From assembly GCA_030248195.1 (NCBI GenBank), contig JASAND010030234.1, forward strand, positions 62,001-126,000: 64,000 bases of DNA. The letters run 5' to 3'. The DNA is from Trissonchulus latispiculum. Lineage: Eukaryota; Nematoda; Enoplea; Enoplida; Ironidae. The position numbers and the translations under genes are program-made. Shown one piece after another: positions 46,797 through 57,560 of the stretch (within the stretch, counting starts at the first letter, position 1; each line of letters begins with the position of its first letter). Below the pieces are notes generated by a model. It was not told where the DNA came from. It ran no database searches and saw nothing but the letters and a program-made list of their open reading frames with translations.

Positions 46797-47541
46797 CACT
46801 CTTAGAAATGTTCCTGTAGAAACTACAGGAATCACTTTTGTAGATGATAAGTACAAAAGCTTTTGTAGAAAATACACGTTGAGTCTTGTAGTTTCTACAG
46901 GTCATCGTTGGTAGTGTTTACCGGACATACTTTGGTAGAATTGATTACAAGTTAGACCAGTATTCAGTACAAATGAAACCTGTAGTTTTCACTGGTTTAC
47001 AGGTTTGCTCACAGGAAAGTACTCGATACGCTGATAACGCAACTTTTGTATATAAGGGCGACAGTAGTCATAATTTTTGAAGACTGAAATTTTTGAATTT
47101 TTTCAAATTTTCAGTCTTCCAACACCCAGTGGGTAATTTTTTGTAACGGCCGCTCCCTGCCGAAAATATTTTGGGAGCGGCCGCCCCCCACACCTGCCCC
47201 CCCCCTTCTGAAATAACAGGTCGCTCCAGTAAAATTTACAGATTTTGTCTTGTAAAAATACAGGTTTGGTATCTGATATAGGATTGTAAAAAAAGTCGAA
47301 CAGAACTACAGGTTTCTTTTGTATTTTCTACAGGAAATTCCTGTAATAAAAACTACAGGTTTGCTTAGTATTTTCTACAGGAAACTCCTGTAATTTTTAC
47401 TATTCCAGAGTCCGGTAAAAAATACAAAAGTTACTTTTGTGGAAAATACAGGAAGCTCCGCTAGTGACTGACCGCACAGGAGCACTTTTGTAGAGAACTA
47501 CAACAATTCCTGTAATTTCTACAGGAGTCTTTTTAAGAGTG
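46797..47541. mobile_element. Tc1/mariner-type MITE, TIR CACTCTTA, TSD TA
   Basis: The 745-bp element starts CACTCTTAGAAATG and ends with the inverse CTTTTTAAGAGTG, flanked by TA at 46795-46796 and 47542-47543. The body is built from many inverted TGTAGAAACTACAGGAA-like words. A central GC-rich hairpin (about 47145-47230) holds GGCCGCTCCC and its inverse GGGAGCGGCC. No ORF. Confidence 0.75.
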
Positions 47542-47543
47542 TA

Positions 47544-48165
47544 TGTGCACACCTTACTGATTTTTGAATTTTCCAAAATGCATCTACTACGGTATGGGCA
47601 CACCTTACAAAATAACAATTTCTGCAAAATGCATCTACTTCGATATGTGCAAAATGAACACTGCAACAGATACTATGGATGATCATTCAGAGTATCTTCA
47701 GTGTCCATTCCTGTATATATGCTGGAAATAAATTCAGAACAAATTCAGCTTTAGTTTTGTAGAAATCATGTATTTTGTTCAGTATGGAAACTGATCGAAT
47801 GATTCAAGTTTGCGTCATAAACCTAATTATCTATAGTATTTGATCCATAGTATAGCAAGATCATCCATAGTATGTGATGCAAACATTTGTCACCGAACTA
47901 AAAAGTAAATTGTTAAATATAGTTCACGTACCATAGTCGGCAATGTTTATTTTGTAAGGTGTGTGTGTGTGTTTTGTGTGTAAGGTGGACCGAAGCATTT
48001 ACCGTAGATGCATTTTGCAGAAACTCTTATTTTGTAAGTTATGCACATACCGAAGCAGACAGATGCATTTTACAGTAAGCCCTGATTTTGTAAGTGTGCA
48101 CATACAGAAGTAGATGCATTTAGGAAAAGTCAAAAATCTGTAAGGAGTGCACATATCGAATAATC
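47544..48165. repeat. palindromic array of ATGCATCTAC units
   Basis: Two to three units of TGTGCACACCTTAC...AAAATGCATCTAC on the left (47544-47660) face three to four inverted units on the right (about 47955-48160, GTAGATGCATTTTGCAG...TTTTGTAAG). The unit length is about 50-55 bp. It looks like a fold-back element with tandem units, adjacent to the MITE ending at 47541. Confidence 0.55.
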
Positions 48166-48422
48166 ACCTCTAGCATTAGTATTAACAAGTAGGCCCCAAA
48201 AGGGGCAGCATTCCTTTGTAGATATGTTTTTATTCATATGCGAAATTTTATTTCTTTAGAAGCTCTTTAGTTTACAATTTCACTTGACTTCCCTTTATTT
48301 CCTTCGATATGGAACTACTGTTATCCTTTAAAATATCCCACAAACGTCTTTGCTTTCTTCCAGGCCAGACTTTCTTGAGCATACGAATTATAGCATAGTA
48401 CAATACAATCTCTTATTGCCAT

Positions 48423-49174
48423 TGTGTAGCAGAGCTAGTACCTGATTCTACATACAAGCACCGTTACCTATCCGAATACCAACGGATGCGGAGTCCGTAG
48501 CACAAATAGACAACGAACCGACTACAGGAGACGGTCGGGACAGCCTCGCCAGACAATAAACACGGTAATGACCTGCCCTAAGTGAAGAGATGCCTCCTCA
48601 CTCTCAGTATAATTGGATTCGAACAGGAATTACCTACCTAGCAGGAGCTCAGTAGACTTAGCCAATTAAAATAGCAACAATGCTTTAATAGAGAAAGAAC
48701 AACAATATTATATGTAGATAATAAAAGGAGTTATGGGCTGAACCCTCAGTTATACAGAACAAACACACAAATTGGACTTACAGTAACAGGGCCAAAAGGC
48801 CAACGTACCAGCAATATGCTCTGGGGAGAGCAGGGGCAAAATACAATATATACACAGTAATGCGGGGAGAAATAGCGTAGAGGAACAGGGCGGGTGTTCG
48901 CGATAACAGAAGTACTAAGACTGAAAGGGGAGCGAGTGCTGGGTTGAACCCTCCCACGAGCGCCCCCTAGTGGAGTAGTTTCCCCCAATCACGTAGCTCC
49001 CCGTATAGCAAGGGATCCCACCCAATCCCAAACATACACGTTGGGGGAGCTACATGACTTGCAAACTTAACCCAGCCCTTTTCGATGATGTTATTCCAAG
49101 CCAAGCGGGTAGCTAACTTAGCTACAGCTGCCAGCAACGGAAAGGTTGACCATGTCTACCCTTGATCCGTTACA
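48423..49174 (-). repeat. possible 3' LTR of a minus-strand retroelement
   Basis: On the minus strand GGGGAGA (a purine tract, 49181-49175) is followed by TGTAACGGATCAAGGG, as at a 3' LTR start. The segment ends in ...GCTACACA near 48423. No second copy is present in the window, so the LTR call cannot be confirmed by comparison. Confidence 0.3.
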
Positions 49175-49918
49175 TCTCCCCAGGGCTCGCCATCCGAACT
49201 CCCGAGAGGATCACTGTTCAAAGCGAACTGGTACGTGAGCTGAGCTCTCAAAACAAGTCTTGTTGTTGTTGTTGTTGTTATTGCCGGGCTACGCAGCCAA
49301 GAGGCTATATGAGGACGCTAACCTTTGTCTCTACCCATCAGTCATAGCTAGTATGACTCTCGCTGAATGCTGTCCCACAATGGGAAGCTGGAGCAGACAC
49401 CTTCTTTGCCTTTCGGCTCCGGTAGTAAGACATCCATTAACTGCTCATACGCAAGGTAGAAGAGCACAGCATCTTTCGACACTCCAAGCCCCAAGCGCAG
49501 ATGGGGTGGGATCAGAGACAAACAAGGAAAGTTGTGTGATCCATTTTGAGTACATGACTCGTTTGCACCCAACACTCCCTCGCAGGAGGTAGGCGGAGGG
49601 TCGATGAAGTCTTCATGCTGAGCGACATGGATCAAGCTCAATCAGATGCCAGAAGAAAGAAAAGTCCAGTCAGGAAAGGCATCTTTCCGTGAAGAAACAG
49701 TCATCAATGATGGAGGTTGCTGGATTCGGAAGCATGAGGGTCGATGCCGACGCACTCAATATTCCATCATGAAGATGTCCGTGGCCCGATGATGGTCCTG
49801 GGGATGCGGTTTCAATGGGTTTCACAGGGTCAGGACAACAGACGGATGTTAAATGTTCTTCTCCTCACCAAGAGGAGCACAGCCAACAATCTGAATGCCC
49901 TCCCGGTTGACCGGCAGG
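49175..49918. other. non-coding 3' part of the decayed retroelement block
   Basis: Lies between the last open frame and the possible LTR. Short frames in several phases only. A GTTGTTGTTGTT run is at about 49262-49279. No domain recognised. Confidence 0.3.
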
Positions 49919-51968
49919 TCAATGGGCTGGTTCATTAGTGCTGCTGAGGTGCTCCTTGGTCCCAACGTAGTTGTTTTCAAACTGTTCCACCGGCAGATTG
50001 ATGAACGGCTGGTGTTTAAACATGAAGGAGAAGGCATATTCAGGCCCCAAATAGAAGTTGAGGAAAAAGCCTTCGTCGACGTTCGCGATGCCCTCGACGT
50101 CGGGTCGGTGATAACCAAGCATGGCTTTCCTGATAGTCATGCATCGGGTTCGTAGACGACGGCTATGCATGTGACATGAGTAGAACTCTCGGGACTCCTG
50201 CCGTCGAATCAGGTGAGGATACCGGAATAATTCCGGCACGAAAGCTGCCGTGGCCATACAGTTGGCCCATCCAGCGTTTGACGAAACCCGATTGACGGAG
50301 AAACCATTGTAAAGTTTCCCATAGCGATCACGATAGTCCAAAATCTGCCATCGTGAGTGCCAGGTGGTCTTCCTACCAGTCGTCACCGAGATAGGCTGAG
50401 CCTTCATGTGGTTCGTCAGTTGAGGATCGCGGTCCCACATCTTCTTCCAGATTCTGTCCAGGAAGTCCTCCGGGAACTGTTGGATGTGGTGGACGTTATC
50501 CACCATCCACTTGAGGACCTCCTCACGGAACATGATCACCCATGGATGCAGATTCTTCTCACGCGGGTCGCCCGGGATGTTATGGGGCTTCCACTGGAGG
50601 TTATTGTCCCGCATATAGATGATCGGGTGATCAGGCCAACAGTCCAATTTGATGGCCGCGATCTCAGCCGGTGTTGGTTGTTCGATCGTGAAACGGTCAT
50701 AAATCGGGTCTTCCGTCTCACGGGACACCTGCATTGCGATGTCCTGATTGAGCATTTAGCATAGGACGGTGATGAAATAGACCCGAAACGGTAGAAAATT
50801 GTCTGTGGTATGACTTGATGGTATTCGTGTGGCAGTTCCCGAATGGCTGAACTTCGTCCGTCCGCTTTCTTGACTGTTTTGACACGAGGTACACGATAGG
50901 CCGGTGAGTTTGGTCGTGATCGACTCATTGTGTCAGCGGCATGACGTCGCTCACGATCGTGACGAGACGCTTCACGATGTTTGATCGGATAGGCCGGAGA
51001 GCGCCGATATTCGCGACGATCGCGTTCATGATGGCGGTCGGTGAGCGATTCCGCTCTTCCGAACGACTGTCTCGTGATGGTTTCCGATGACGGTCGGACT
51101 CACGACGACGAGCCGACGGTGAACGGTCACTTGATGACCGTCGGTCGTGATGACGGCTCGTTGACGGATACCGACGGTGGTCATCACGAGATTCCGGTCG
51201 GCGATCACGAGACATTCGTGACGCGGTACGGGAATCTCGACGACGAGATGCTGATCGTTAGCGATGACGGTCCGTTGATTGTTCTCGACGGTGTGATCGC
51301 GAGTGATCACGAAGTTCGATTGATGAAGGAGGTCGTGATGCCTCCCGCCGAGGCGACCGCTGCGATCGTGATGTTGATGGTTGGGCGTCCCGACGACCGC
51401 GATAGGCGGCCTCCCTCCGTTCATGGTCCGGGGAATCCAACGGTGGTTCCTCCAGAGAGACATAGGACACCAGTCCAGGTATTGACGATCGTGGAGGGCG
51501 GCTTCCAGGAGTTGTAGAAGCCGTGATAGCGGTTGCGACGGATGAATCCGCTTCCGCTCCAGCCAACGGGGTCTTAGGTGCAGACCGGGCGATGCCGCCA
51601 CTAAGTCCTCCCTGAGATGACTCGACACAACGGAGTTTCGTGCCGAATCGCGCCCCGGGGACCGAGGTGACCACCGAGGAGGGAGGGGTTGTCGTTCCCC
51701 TTAAAGTCCGGATGCCGGACGGCCCCATGACCACATCACCGGTTGGACGGGATTGAGGGACCACCATTGAGGGATCAGATAGGTCTGGGGTCGGTTTGGC
51801 AACGGCAGGTGCCGTGGTCTCCCACCTGGCAGGTTGCGATGACAGTCCATCATGCTCCCGCATGACCACGACTGGGCGGGGCCGGACCCATCCACGGGAA
51901 CCTCCCGATAAATTTCCCAGAATACCGGGTTTTTTGACCAACCATCCTGAAAAAGGACTCAGGATCAT
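49919..51968 (-). pseudogene. broken retroelement-like ORF, Arg/Ser-rich then Trp-rich domain
   Basis: Four successive minus-strand frames with little gap: 51968-51258 (Pro/Ser-rich, then an RS-rich end), 51215-50925 (RS/RD-rich, for example SRDRRPESRDDHRRY), 50928-50536, and 50755-49919. The last is 278 codons from an ATG directly behind a stop. It has many Trp, His and Pro residues (CWPDHPIIYMRD, TWHSRWQILDYRDRYGKLY). The layout suggests one gag-like protein cut by about three frameshifts. I do not recognise the family, and no protease, reverse transcriptase or zinc knuckle is visible. A cellular RS-protein pseudogene is an alternative. Confidence 0.4.
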
Positions 51969-52490
51969 AACCGGTCATTTCAGACTCCGCTGGGGGTCCC
52001 ACCACGTAGATATGGCGTTTCGGTTGAGCAACGCCAACGGAAGAGTCTCTGAATAGGGCATTCAAAGTCAATATGGATTCAGAAACCAATACCTGGATAT
52101 AGGGTTGATTGACCCCCCCCCAGTCATTTTTCCAACCCCCCCCCTCCCAACTGGGGGGGGGGGGTAGTCGCGCCGAAAGCTCAAAAATTGACCAAAACTG
52201 GGCAGTTTTTGAGTTAAGTTTGTTAAATTTTTCAAAAATGTACAAGTTTTGGAAGAAACTAAGTTTTTGAAATTTATAGCGAGAACTATATGTAATGTTA
52301 TGGATGAATTAAAACTCAAAAAGTTAAGAAAATTCGTTAAACCATAGATTATGATCTGAAGAATTTTGCGAGAATCTGTTGCTCAGAACCTAGAATGTAG
52401 TATGTGAACGTCCACGCAGTCATTGTAATTATTGGTAATTATGTTAGTACCAGAGTTGCCGGCCGGTTTGAAACACTTAGAAATCCGCGA
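51969..52490. other. flank with C/G homopolymer palindrome
   Basis: About 52110-52170 holds CCCCCCCCC and, 40 bases on, a GGGGGGGGGGGG run around CCCAACTGGG, a small hairpin. The rest is AT-rich without genes. The left arm of the large palindrome begins near 52490. Confidence 0.35.
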
Positions 52491-53390
52491 ATAGGGACAT
52501 AGGCTCTAGTGTGGTTAGGGAACAACGTTAGAAATAGCACTATAATTCGCTCAAATGACGCAAGAATGGAGTAGAATCATAGCAGAATGCGGCTTAATCA
52601 GGGCTAATTAGCTTACTAACTAATAACGGAGGGGTCGTTGCCCTTCCCGGGTCAGTAATTGGCCCAATCATCGGCTCTGAATTAGGTAACGAAGGAGTCG
52701 TTACTCTTCCCAGGCCTTGCACGGCCTCCTGTTGTTATAAATAGTTCGAAATCTTCATCAAAATAAACTAAAATTAATGAAACGAAAAGTTCAAGAACCG
52801 TGTTGTATGAGAAGCAGTGATTTGTCGAAGAAAAACTCTGTTAAAAGACGCTTTATACGGCTACTCTGTTCACATGTTGGAAGATGTGTCACCAAAATGT
52901 AATTATTCGTCAGTTAGTCGCAGGAAATAATGATAATGGACATTAATAGGTGTTAGTTGGGTCTAATTGGTAGTAATTAGGTAAGAATTAGCGAAATTTG
53001 GAAATTTTTGGTAAAAATACAACTTAGGCTCATCTGAAAGGCAATTCTTTCCCGATTCTAAAAATCCAAACCCGGTCTTTTAACTCCCAATATTGCGAAA
53101 CATATAGGCCAAAACGTTTTGAGTGATTACGTTTTAATTGTATAATATTGGCCTTACGTAACCTTTGTAACTAGACGTAACAAACACGTGTTGTTACGTT
53201 CATTCACTCCTTCATTCATTCTCTGGGCTTCGATTGAGGGCCATTTGAGCGCATTATGCTCGGCCAGAACACACACTTTAGGCACGCAATCTTTGTTTCT
53301 AGGAGGCCTTTTTAGCCTATTTGTTTACCTTCTGCGTTGGCCTTTAGGCCTTTATTTTTATCACAAAACTATGGCCTTTTTGGCCGGTTT

Positions 53391-53553
53391 TGTAGTATTG
53401 TGATATTATCCAGTGCTGTAACTATTCTATGTAAGAACGTGTAAGGTGATCGTACTCACTGGAGTACTTAAGATCACTGCAGTAATTTGATGAGGTTCAG
53501 TTGGTACGAGTAAACGAGCTGTGGATAGTTGAACGGGCTCGATAGATACAACA
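53391..53553 (+). repeat. 5' LTR of gag-only element
   Basis: 163 bp, TGTAGTATTG...GATACAACA, preceded by the target copy GGTTT (53386-53390). It is followed by TATTGGCGACGAGTG, which looks like the primer-binding region of gypsy-type elements. It differs from the 3' LTR at the one position I noticed (CCAGTGCTG versus CCAGTACTG). Confidence 0.9.
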
Positions 53554-53576
53554 TATTGGCGACGAGTGATAAACCC

Positions 53577-54438
53577 ATGGAAACCCATATCGCCTCTCCG
53601 CCCCCTTTTCTGGCGTGTCCGGGTGAGCCTGCCGTTCCGTGGTCACAGTGGGAGAAAGGATTTCGTACTTATCTGGTGGCTATTGGAGGTACAGCACCGA
53701 GAGTGTCAGAGGAACGGAAGATAGCGATTTTCGTCAACGCCCTTGGTGTGGAGGGACAGAGGGTATTCCACTCCCTGCCAAATTCAGCAACCGTGGATAA
53801 TCTGGAAGAAGCCATCCAAGCTGCGAGAGATCACTTTGGACCGAAGAAAAATCTGGTTGCCTGCCGATACAAATTTAAGCAGAGGCCAACTACCCGGAGA
53901 GTCCATTGATCAATGGTACGCTAATCTTTGTGCTTTGGTATCTGAATGTGAGTTTGGCGACATGCAAGACCAAATGCTGAGAGACCATATCGTGGAGAAA
54001 ATCTCTTCCAACCGAATCCGAGAACGACTTCTGAGTGAGACCGCCCTGACCTTGGAGAAGACCTTGCAAATATCACGCCAGACAGGATTGGCCGTAGCTG
54101 AGGCCAAGCTGATGAGCGAACGTCATGTGGGGGTGAATCTGGTCAAGGATGCTTCTAGTGCCGTTAGAAGTAGCAAGAAGTCTCTAAAGAAAGGTGGCGG
54201 CTACCGGAAAAGCTCGGGATTCTCAAGACCTGATTCGTCGTCATCGGAAGAGGAACAGTGCGGTAGTTGTGGGTGGAGTGTTCACCGTAAAGAAGACCAG
54301 TGCCCTGCACGAGCCGCCAAATGCAATGGTTGCGGAGGAAAGGGACACTTTCGGCGCGTTTGCCCTTCAAAGACAGTGAATTCTGTTTTCATGGAAACGG
54401 GTGAAGAAGAAAAAGAAGAACAAGTGATAATCCTTTAA
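53577..54438 (+). pseudogene. gypsy-type gag with one frame break
   Basis: Starts at ATG 53577 just behind the 5' LTR and ends at TAA 54436-54438. The first frame is open to about 53885 and reads WSQWEKGFRTYLVAIGG and FVNALGVEGQRVFHSLP, typical of the gag capsid region of gypsy-type elements. Coding then continues in a neighbouring frame with IDQWYANLCALV and ends in two zinc-binding motifs (CGSCGWSVH...CPA and CNGCGGKGHFRRVC, CCHC type). The frames change by one base around 53880-53890. This is either a single-base indel that kills the gene or, less likely, a ribosomal frameshift site. No protease motif follows. Confidence 0.8.
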
Positions 54439-54506
54439 AGTTATTAAAACTATAGACGGTGTTTTAGTTTAGTTGCTAATGTTTTGTTATATTGAAAGAG
54501 GGAAAA

Positions 54507-54669
54507 TGTAGTATTGTGATATTATCCAGTACTGTAACTATTCTATGTAAGAACGTGTAAGGTGATCGTACTCACTGGAGTACTTAAGATCACTGCAGTA
54601 ATTTGATGAGGTTCAGTTGGTACGAGTAAACGAGCTGTGGATAGTTGAACGGGCTCGATAGATACAACA
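54507..54669 (+). repeat. 3' LTR of gag-only element
   Basis: 163 bp, same sequence as 53391-53553 apart from at least one substitution. It follows the polypurine tract and is followed by the target copy GGTTT at 54670-54674. Confidence 0.9.
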
Positions 54670-56299
54670 GGTTTTAAGTCACCTTTTTATTGTATTTTGT
54701 TGGCCCTCGGGCCTGGATTGGTAACCAAAATTATGGCCGAATTGGCCTTGAAATTATAACTTAAATTTCCCCTTTTGGCGCAATTATCAGCAAACCGCGA
54801 ACCCTCGTGGCCAGTCACTTTTTCCTTTTTCATGTTTCGGGGTTTCTTTTAGTAAAGAGCTGGGATTTTGAGTGGGGACCCGTCCCTGAGTTGAGTTAGG
54901 AGGTCCCTTGGTTACGACCTCATGCTAGATCTAAGCTAAAATTATGAACAATTCTCCCCACAGCCGGCAATTAGGAATTGCCGGCCATAATCGTAAACAA
55001 ATAGGCGCTAGCACTTGCAAAAGAATTATTGTCTGTATTTGTCTAACTGTGTAACTTTGTGTAGGTCGGCTAACCTAAAACTGCTAGGACTCAAAAATCC
55101 AGGAATCGTTTTAATTGTAAATTATCTAGTTGTTTGCAGGGGAATGGCCGACTTCCCCAGTTAATTTAATAAAACAAAGCTGTCCTTAGCGGAAAATGTG
55201 TGAATTTTGTTCTTGTTGTAATAATTGCCTAAGCAATTATTACTCGTTCAGCTTTCCAAAAAAAATTATCAAAGTTCCAAAGTTCTCAATCTCTGTCAAA
55301 CTACAAAGTTTACGAATTTTAAGCCTAAGACGGAGGTCAGTTAATTTCAAACGGCAACAAAAATGTGCATACAAAGAGTTGATAGGTTTAGAGAGGGAAG
55401 TACTAGGATTCGTAGTATGTTATTTAGCTGTTTTTGTAATCGTTGGTATGATTGTGACGATAATTGTGTGAATGTGATCCCCAAATTTACGTTGAATTGG
55501 CTGCTTGGGTAAACTCCTTATGGAGTGTGAGGTTCCAAGTTTAGCCCCACTTCTAAAGTGTGAATCATAGAGAGAAATTGTGTAACTGTGAGTGTGAATG
55601 AGGGCATACCATGTAAACTCCCTTTGTTCGATAAGGGTCTTGGAAACGCCAGAATGAATGCGTAACATTCAGATATTAGGCAGGAACTGGGCCAAATTGA
55701 GTAGCTATTTGGCCCCTAACCGCAAATAATGAGGGATTCACTTTGTTTTGAACCTAGATGCATGTGTGACGTAAAACTGCTCATTTTGGGGTAAATGTAG
55801 TGTCAATTTTGCATGGATATTGGTACACTCGGCGGTTTAAGGCAGATTCTGCTGCCTAGGGTCACGGGGACCCCGTATTAGGTCTGTAAATCTGTTGGAT
55901 TTCCAGTCATCCGTGTAGGTAGCCCTGCGATTAGGGGGCGGATGAGCCGCATTTATGGAATCCGAACTGGCCGAATTGGAAGTATAACGGAAATAATGCT
56001 CAAAATAACAGGAGAAAATCACCACAAATAAGTATTTCCCAGCAAATGTCCGATTAGCGGATTAGCAGGTTATTTAGTTTTGATCCAGGAAAGCAATTCT
56101 AGTTGTGTTGTGCTGGTACATTTCTAGTCAGGAAAGTGTTTATTCGGTGCAGTTCTAGTCGAGGATAAGCGCGCCAATTATCTTGTTTAAAATAGTTATT
56201 AGTTCAGGGTTTAATTTCAGTTAATTGTTTGAATTATGTCGGTTAAAATGTTCGGTCATAAAACACAAAACAGTGAACCAAACTCAGAGAAAAGAAATA

Positions 56300-56372
56300 G
56301 ACCCGTGCTGAGATTCGAACTCAGGACCTCTAGATAAGGAATCCAGCGCTCATCCAGTTGAGCTACACGGGC
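56300..56372 (-). tRNA. tRNA-Arg(CCU)-like gene in left palindrome arm
   Basis: On the minus strand the acceptor stem is GCCCGTG with CACGGGT (one G-U), D arm GCTC/GAGC, anticodon stem CTGGA/TCTAG around TTCCTTA (anticodon CCT), and T arm CTGAG-TTCGAAT-CTCAG. It keeps A and B boxes. Position 37 is T rather than a purine, which is unusual, so it may be a tRNA-derived part of the repeat instead of a working tRNA. Confidence 0.6.
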
Positions 56373-57560
56373 TTTGAGTAGAACTAGGCTAAGCTAGCTT
56401 ATGTACCGTAGCAATTTGGCAACCCAGCACGTGTGCATTTGAACTAAAACACTGTAATACAGGAGATCCACAATCATAACACCTGATCGAAGTTTGAAAT
56501 TTGTGCTGTAAAAGACACAATTGTAAAACTTTTAAACGTGTTTTTCTCGAAAAGTTGAAAAAGCGAGTTACGTGGTTTTTCCTCTTGACCCTCGGTATGT
56601 ACAAATTACGCATATGTAGGTATAAACTTTGATCACGATTTTCTCTTCAACAGCTGAACGGTGTGATCTGTTTCAAAAAGGAAAATGTTCAGCTCTACAA
56701 AACGATATAACTTTTACCCCAATTAATTTTCACTAACTAATTAACACAGCCAAGTTAACGTTAACACAGAACTGTTAAGTCTGCGCAGATATTAATTAAC
56801 TTTAATTATGTTTTTCTCACTAATTATTGAATATTTTTCGGCACTGTAAGCGTAAAAAATGTTCAGTTTTTCAAGCTCTACAAGAATATGTAACTTTTGT
56901 TCAAATCAGCGTTCATCAAAGTTTTCTCAACTTATATGCCGGTTTTGCACGAGTATCGACATGTGCTCGTGTGAAAGGGTGGTTGTACGTGCGACTTCCA
57001 CTCGGCTGGCTGCTGGGGTTGCCAGCGCCGGATCGAATAGCGGTTCGGTACGTCCCCTGTTAGGGCATTAGGATAGGTGGGAGGTAAATTTAGAAGTAGA
57101 AGTAGTTCGGTAGGTCGGTAAGTCGGTAAGTAGGGACTGCGTAGAATGGCTGCTGAGACAGTGAGTGAGTGAGTTTTTCCATTTTTGGTATAAACTAATC
57201 AAAAGTAATTCTATGCGGAAACTCACTCAAAAAGTAGCCTCCTAACTTTATTCTCAAATCAAGTAATTAATGTAAGCAGGAAAACTGTTTATTGTAGAAT
57301 TTTAGATCAAATAACCAGTGGTTATTAATTCTTAGTTAGCGTTACGTAAGTTTCAGTAATATAATATATGTAAGTAAGTAGGCAGTAGTTAGGCTGATAA
57401 TAGGTATTTGACCATCTTCCAACATCAGAAACTCACTTAAAATTTCAAGCTTCGTTCATATTTGGGATTATCAGTTGGCCACGGAGAATAAGTCTACTTC
57501 CCGTGGCAAAACAACTAAATTGGGCCAAAACCAGGCCAGAAATACAAGTAATGCTCAATT

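Larger units (their letters stand above)
53391..54669 (+). mobile_element. gag-only miniature LTR retrotransposon (TR-GAG-like), TSD GGTTT
   Basis: 1,279 bp: two 163-bp LTRs, a gag-like frame and a polypurine tract GAAAGAGGGAAAA (54494-54506) directly before the 3' LTR. A perfect 5-bp duplication GGTTT sits at 53386-53390 and 54670-54674. There is no protease, reverse transcriptase, RNase H or integrase, so it would need proteins from a related full-length element. Near-identical LTRs imply a recent insertion. The corresponding site in the right palindrome arm (about 62110-62125) is empty. Confidence 0.9.
52490..57560. repeat. left arm of the large inverted repeat
   Basis: Pairs with 59600-64000. 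Matching marks, left to right here and inverted there, are AGGGACATAGG...TAGTGTGGTTA (52500) with the window end; GGAGTCGTTACTCTTCCC (52690) with 63700; the AACACGTGTTGTTACG region (53185) with 63215; AGGTCCCTTGGTTACGACCTC (54900) with 61880; CACGGGGACCCC (55863) with 60940; the tRNA-like sequences (56300 and 60478); TGCTGGGGTTGCCAGC (57010) with 60150; CCATCTTCCAACA (57413) with 59764; GGCCACGGAGAATAAG (57478) with 59700. The left arm also holds the inserted LTR element at 53391-54669, absent from the right arm. Confidence 0.85.
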
